DNA of 40,988 nucleotides from an uncultured Ruminococcus sp. (GTDB lineage: Bacteria; Bacillota; Clostridia; Oscillospirales; Ruminococcaceae): the NCBI GenBank assembly GCA_902781565.1, contig CACZJT010000040.1:1-40988 (forward strand). Reading direction: 5' to 3'. Shown here piece by piece: positions 39,988 through 40,988 of this stretch. The notes beneath the pieces are model-generated. The model had not been told where the DNA came from and searched no databases. It worked only from the letters and a program-made list of their open reading frames with translations. The position numbers and the translations under genes are program-made. The stretch's first letter is position 1. The number at the start of each line of letters is the position of its first letter.

Positions 39988-40062
39988 AATTTTATAGTGT
40001 CGATTGCGGCAAGTATAGCTGCAAGTGCTATTGTCGAGTGGCTCAAGAGACACTTCAAGTAA
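39979..40062 (+). CDS. 27-residue hydrophobic peptide, Fst/Ldr-like type I toxin candidate
   Basis: The peptide begins MLTNFIVS, has a continuous hydrophobic helix at about 5-19 rich in Ile, Ala, Val and Ser, and ends with WLKRHFK: the short membrane helix plus Trp and basic tail seen in Fst/Ldr-type toxins. The ATG at 39979 follows AAAGGAG at 8-9 nt. It is expressed against the direction of trmD and rimM from its own promoter and ends upstream of a strong terminator, giving an mRNA of about 250 nt. Toxicity is inferred from shape and context, not shown. The lack of a helix-central proline, common in Fst, is a difference. Confidence 0.75.
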   Translation: MLTNFIVSIAASIAASAIVEWLKRHFK

Positions 40063-40133
40063 GGGCTAACGCCACCCGCAGGAGTAGGTGCGGAGATCAT
40101 TCCCTACTAACATATTGAGGAGAAAACCTCGGT

Positions 40134-40180
40134 AAAAAACAACCGCCGCGGTGTAATCCCTTTTCCGCGGCGGTTTTTTT
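40134..40180. terminator. Bidirectional terminator shared by RNA I and RNA II
   Basis: AACCGCCGCGG (40141-40151) pairs perfectly with CCGCGGCGGTT (40165-40175). A T run follows on the plus strand (to 40180) and on the minus strand (opposite A 40134-40139), so transcripts from both sides end here. Confidence 0.93.
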
Positions 40181-40181
40181 G

Positions 40182-40198
40182 TGAATATAATGCTGACC
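40182..40198 (+). repeat. Direct repeat within RNA II (copy 2)
   Basis: 17 nt, one mismatch to 39971-39987; transcribed in antisense within the 5' part of RNA II. Confidence 0.9.
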
Positions 40199-40213
40199 TA
40201 TATTTCGTCTATT

Positions 40214-40242
40214 ATTATACCACATTTCCCGCTGCTTGTCAA
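40214..40242 (-). promoter_or_regulatory. Consensus promoter of the antisense RNA
   Basis: TTGACA (40242-40237) and TATAAT (40219-40214) on the minus strand, spacer 17 bp, both boxes perfect. It is stronger by consensus than the toxin promoter. Confidence 0.88.
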
Positions 40243-40276
40243 GTGTTTTTTTAAAAAATATCGAAAAGCCCCGTGT

Positions 40277-40789
40277 TCAGATATCGAAAAGTCCGTCAAG
40301 CGGGGTGATCTCCATAACGCCGCCTTCGAGGTCTATTCGGTCAATGACCTCGGGGATAGCGGGCAGGAGAAGCAGTCTGCCATCGGGAGCCTTCACATGA
40401 TAGACGTCATTGGCACCCGTTTCGGTGACGTCCGAGAGCGTACCGTAGACCTCGCCCGTGGAGCTGTCCCTGACGGTCAGCCCGATAAGATCGGCGATGA
40501 ACCAGCTCCCCTCGGGAAGCTCAACGTCCTCCCTGTCCATATGAAGCACAGTATTGCGGAGCTTCTGAGCGTCCTCGGGAGTATCCACGCCGCGGAGCTT
40601 CATTATCACCATATTCTTCTGAACGCGGGCGCGTTCCACCGCAACGGGGCTTCCGTCCCTGCGGTAGAGGGTATCGAGTTCGCAGAGCAGCGCGGGGTCA
40701 TCGCACCAGGGCTGCACCTTGACCTCGCCCTTTATCCCGAATATCGTAACGATCTTCCCGATCTCCAGCAGCTTTGATCTGTCAGCCAT
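40277..40789 (-). CDS. rimM: Ribosome maturation factor RimM
   Basis: The 170-residue protein assists 16S rRNA processing in 30S assembly. The N-terminal beta-barrel (EIGKIVTIFGIKGEVKV) and the C-terminal PRC-barrel with GxxGT..DV, ANDVYHVK and LLPAIPEVI are typical. The start ATG at 40789 follows AAAGGAG. rimM usually sits directly before trmD; the intervening module breaks that pairing. A repeat island starts 38 bp upstream. Confidence 0.95.
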   Translation of the reverse strand: MADRSKLLEIGKIVTIFGIKGEVKVQPWCDDPALLCELDTLYRRDGSPVAVERARVQKNMVIMKLRGVDTPEDAQKLRNTVLHMDREDVELPEGSWFIADLIGLTVRDSSTGEVYGTLSDVTETGANDVYHVKAPDGRLLLLPAIPEVIDRIDLEGGVMEITPLDGLFDI

Positions 40790-40826
40790 ATTTTTTGCTC
40801 CTTTAATATAGTTTAAATGAATATGT

Positions 40827-40988
40827 ACAAATCATAATTTGTGAGGGTATCTCAATCTTGATGTAGGGGGTACGAACTATGTTCGTACAGGGCTTGCCCC
40901 GACCTCCTATATCGCACGCCCAATGTAGGGGCGAGCATTGCTCGCCCGTGATTACCTGTGGCTTCGGGTAGGCTTTTGCCTGCCTGAC
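40827..40988 (-). repeat. Start of a mosaic hairpin repeat island (copy R)
   Basis: End repeat ACAAATCATAATTTGT (40827-40842, itself palindromic), then GTACGAAC-TAT-GTTCGTAC near 40867, the ACCTCCTATATCG segment, GGGCGAGC-ATT-GCTCGCCC near 40926 and GTGATTACCTG. The order matches the right end of copies 2 and 3. It is oriented with rimM and cut by the window end. Confidence 0.88.

Larger units (their letters stand above)
40134..40207 (-). ncRNA. Putative antisense antitoxin RNA (RNA II), about 73 nt
   Basis: Predicted from the promoter at 40214-40242 and the bidirectional terminator. Its first 25 or so bases include the exact antisense of TAATGCTGACC, that is, of the toxin start codon region, because 40182-40198 repeats 39971-39987. 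Its 3' half is complementary to the 3' end of RNA I across the shared terminator. Size and layout match par RNA II. Confidence 0.72.

Noticed and set aside
40214..40242. Consensus promoter read as the trmD promoter
   Set aside because: A strong terminator lies about 35-70 bp downstream of it, before trmD, and the direct repeat fits an antisense RNA better. Some read-through to trmD is possible.

Overview
The window reads as chromosomal sequence of a Gram-positive anaerobe of the Clostridia, most like Ruminococcus or a close relative. This is inferred from gene content and order: a cmk-plsC fusion followed by an ispH-S1 fusion, tig-clpP-clpX, rlmH beside a YycJ-type hydrolase, a sodium-pump decarboxylase beta/gamma pair, rubredoxin next to thioredoxin, HPr with both His15 and Ser46, and AAAGGAG-type ribosome binding sites. 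Coding DNA is GC-rich by eye, and promoters with TATAAT boxes sit in AT-rich gaps. No rRNA, tRNA, CRISPR array, prophage or transposase gene is visible.

Layout: 1-230 is the end of a repeat island. 272-6974 carries an EIIA-like protein without its histidines, an ABC-F ATPase, a YfbR-like nucleotidase, a GNAT acetyltransferase, OadB and OadG, and an MscS channel. 7088-11365 is the tig-clpP-clpX chaperone/protease group, a metallophosphoesterase and a DUF1540 protein. 11467-18093 runs leftward: PPK2, rubredoxin, thioredoxin, signal peptidase I, RbgA, RNase HII, YraN and threonine synthase. 18417-23183 runs rightward: malic enzyme, an EAL phosphodiesterase, a metallo-beta-lactamase protein and RlmH. 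23185-23899 and 26856-27611 are two noncoding repeat islands flanking a Thr-rich lipoprotein and asparagine synthetase. 27604-35144 is leftward: HAD phosphatase, THUMP methyltransferase, PBP1A, IspH-S1 and Cmk-PlsC. 35261-38399 holds a 400-bp tandem duplication and an AIM24/TerD pair. 38527-40789 holds HPr, TrmD, a compact type I toxin-antitoxin-like module and RimM. The last 160 bp start another repeat island.

The most exciting coding signal is at 39895-40242, between trmD and rimM. A 27-residue hydrophobic peptide gene faces a short antisense RNA driven by a TTGACA-17-TATAAT promoter. The two transcripts converge on one bidirectional terminator, and a 17-nt direct repeat places an antisense of the toxin start codon at the 5' end of the small RNA. 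This is the architecture of the Fst/par type I systems.

The most exciting noncoding signal is a family of 700-760 bp islands. They share end repeats (ATCATAATTTG) and a fixed module order, lie in the direction of the flanking genes' transcription, and are full of short hairpins with 3-nt loops. At equivalent positions the arms differ between copies yet remain complementary. A 7-nt tandem repeat (GGAATTC/GGAATGC) follows six different stop codons, always in the same orientation. A cloverleaf of three triloop hairpins between rubredoxin and trxA looks like the same kind of DNA or RNA structure.
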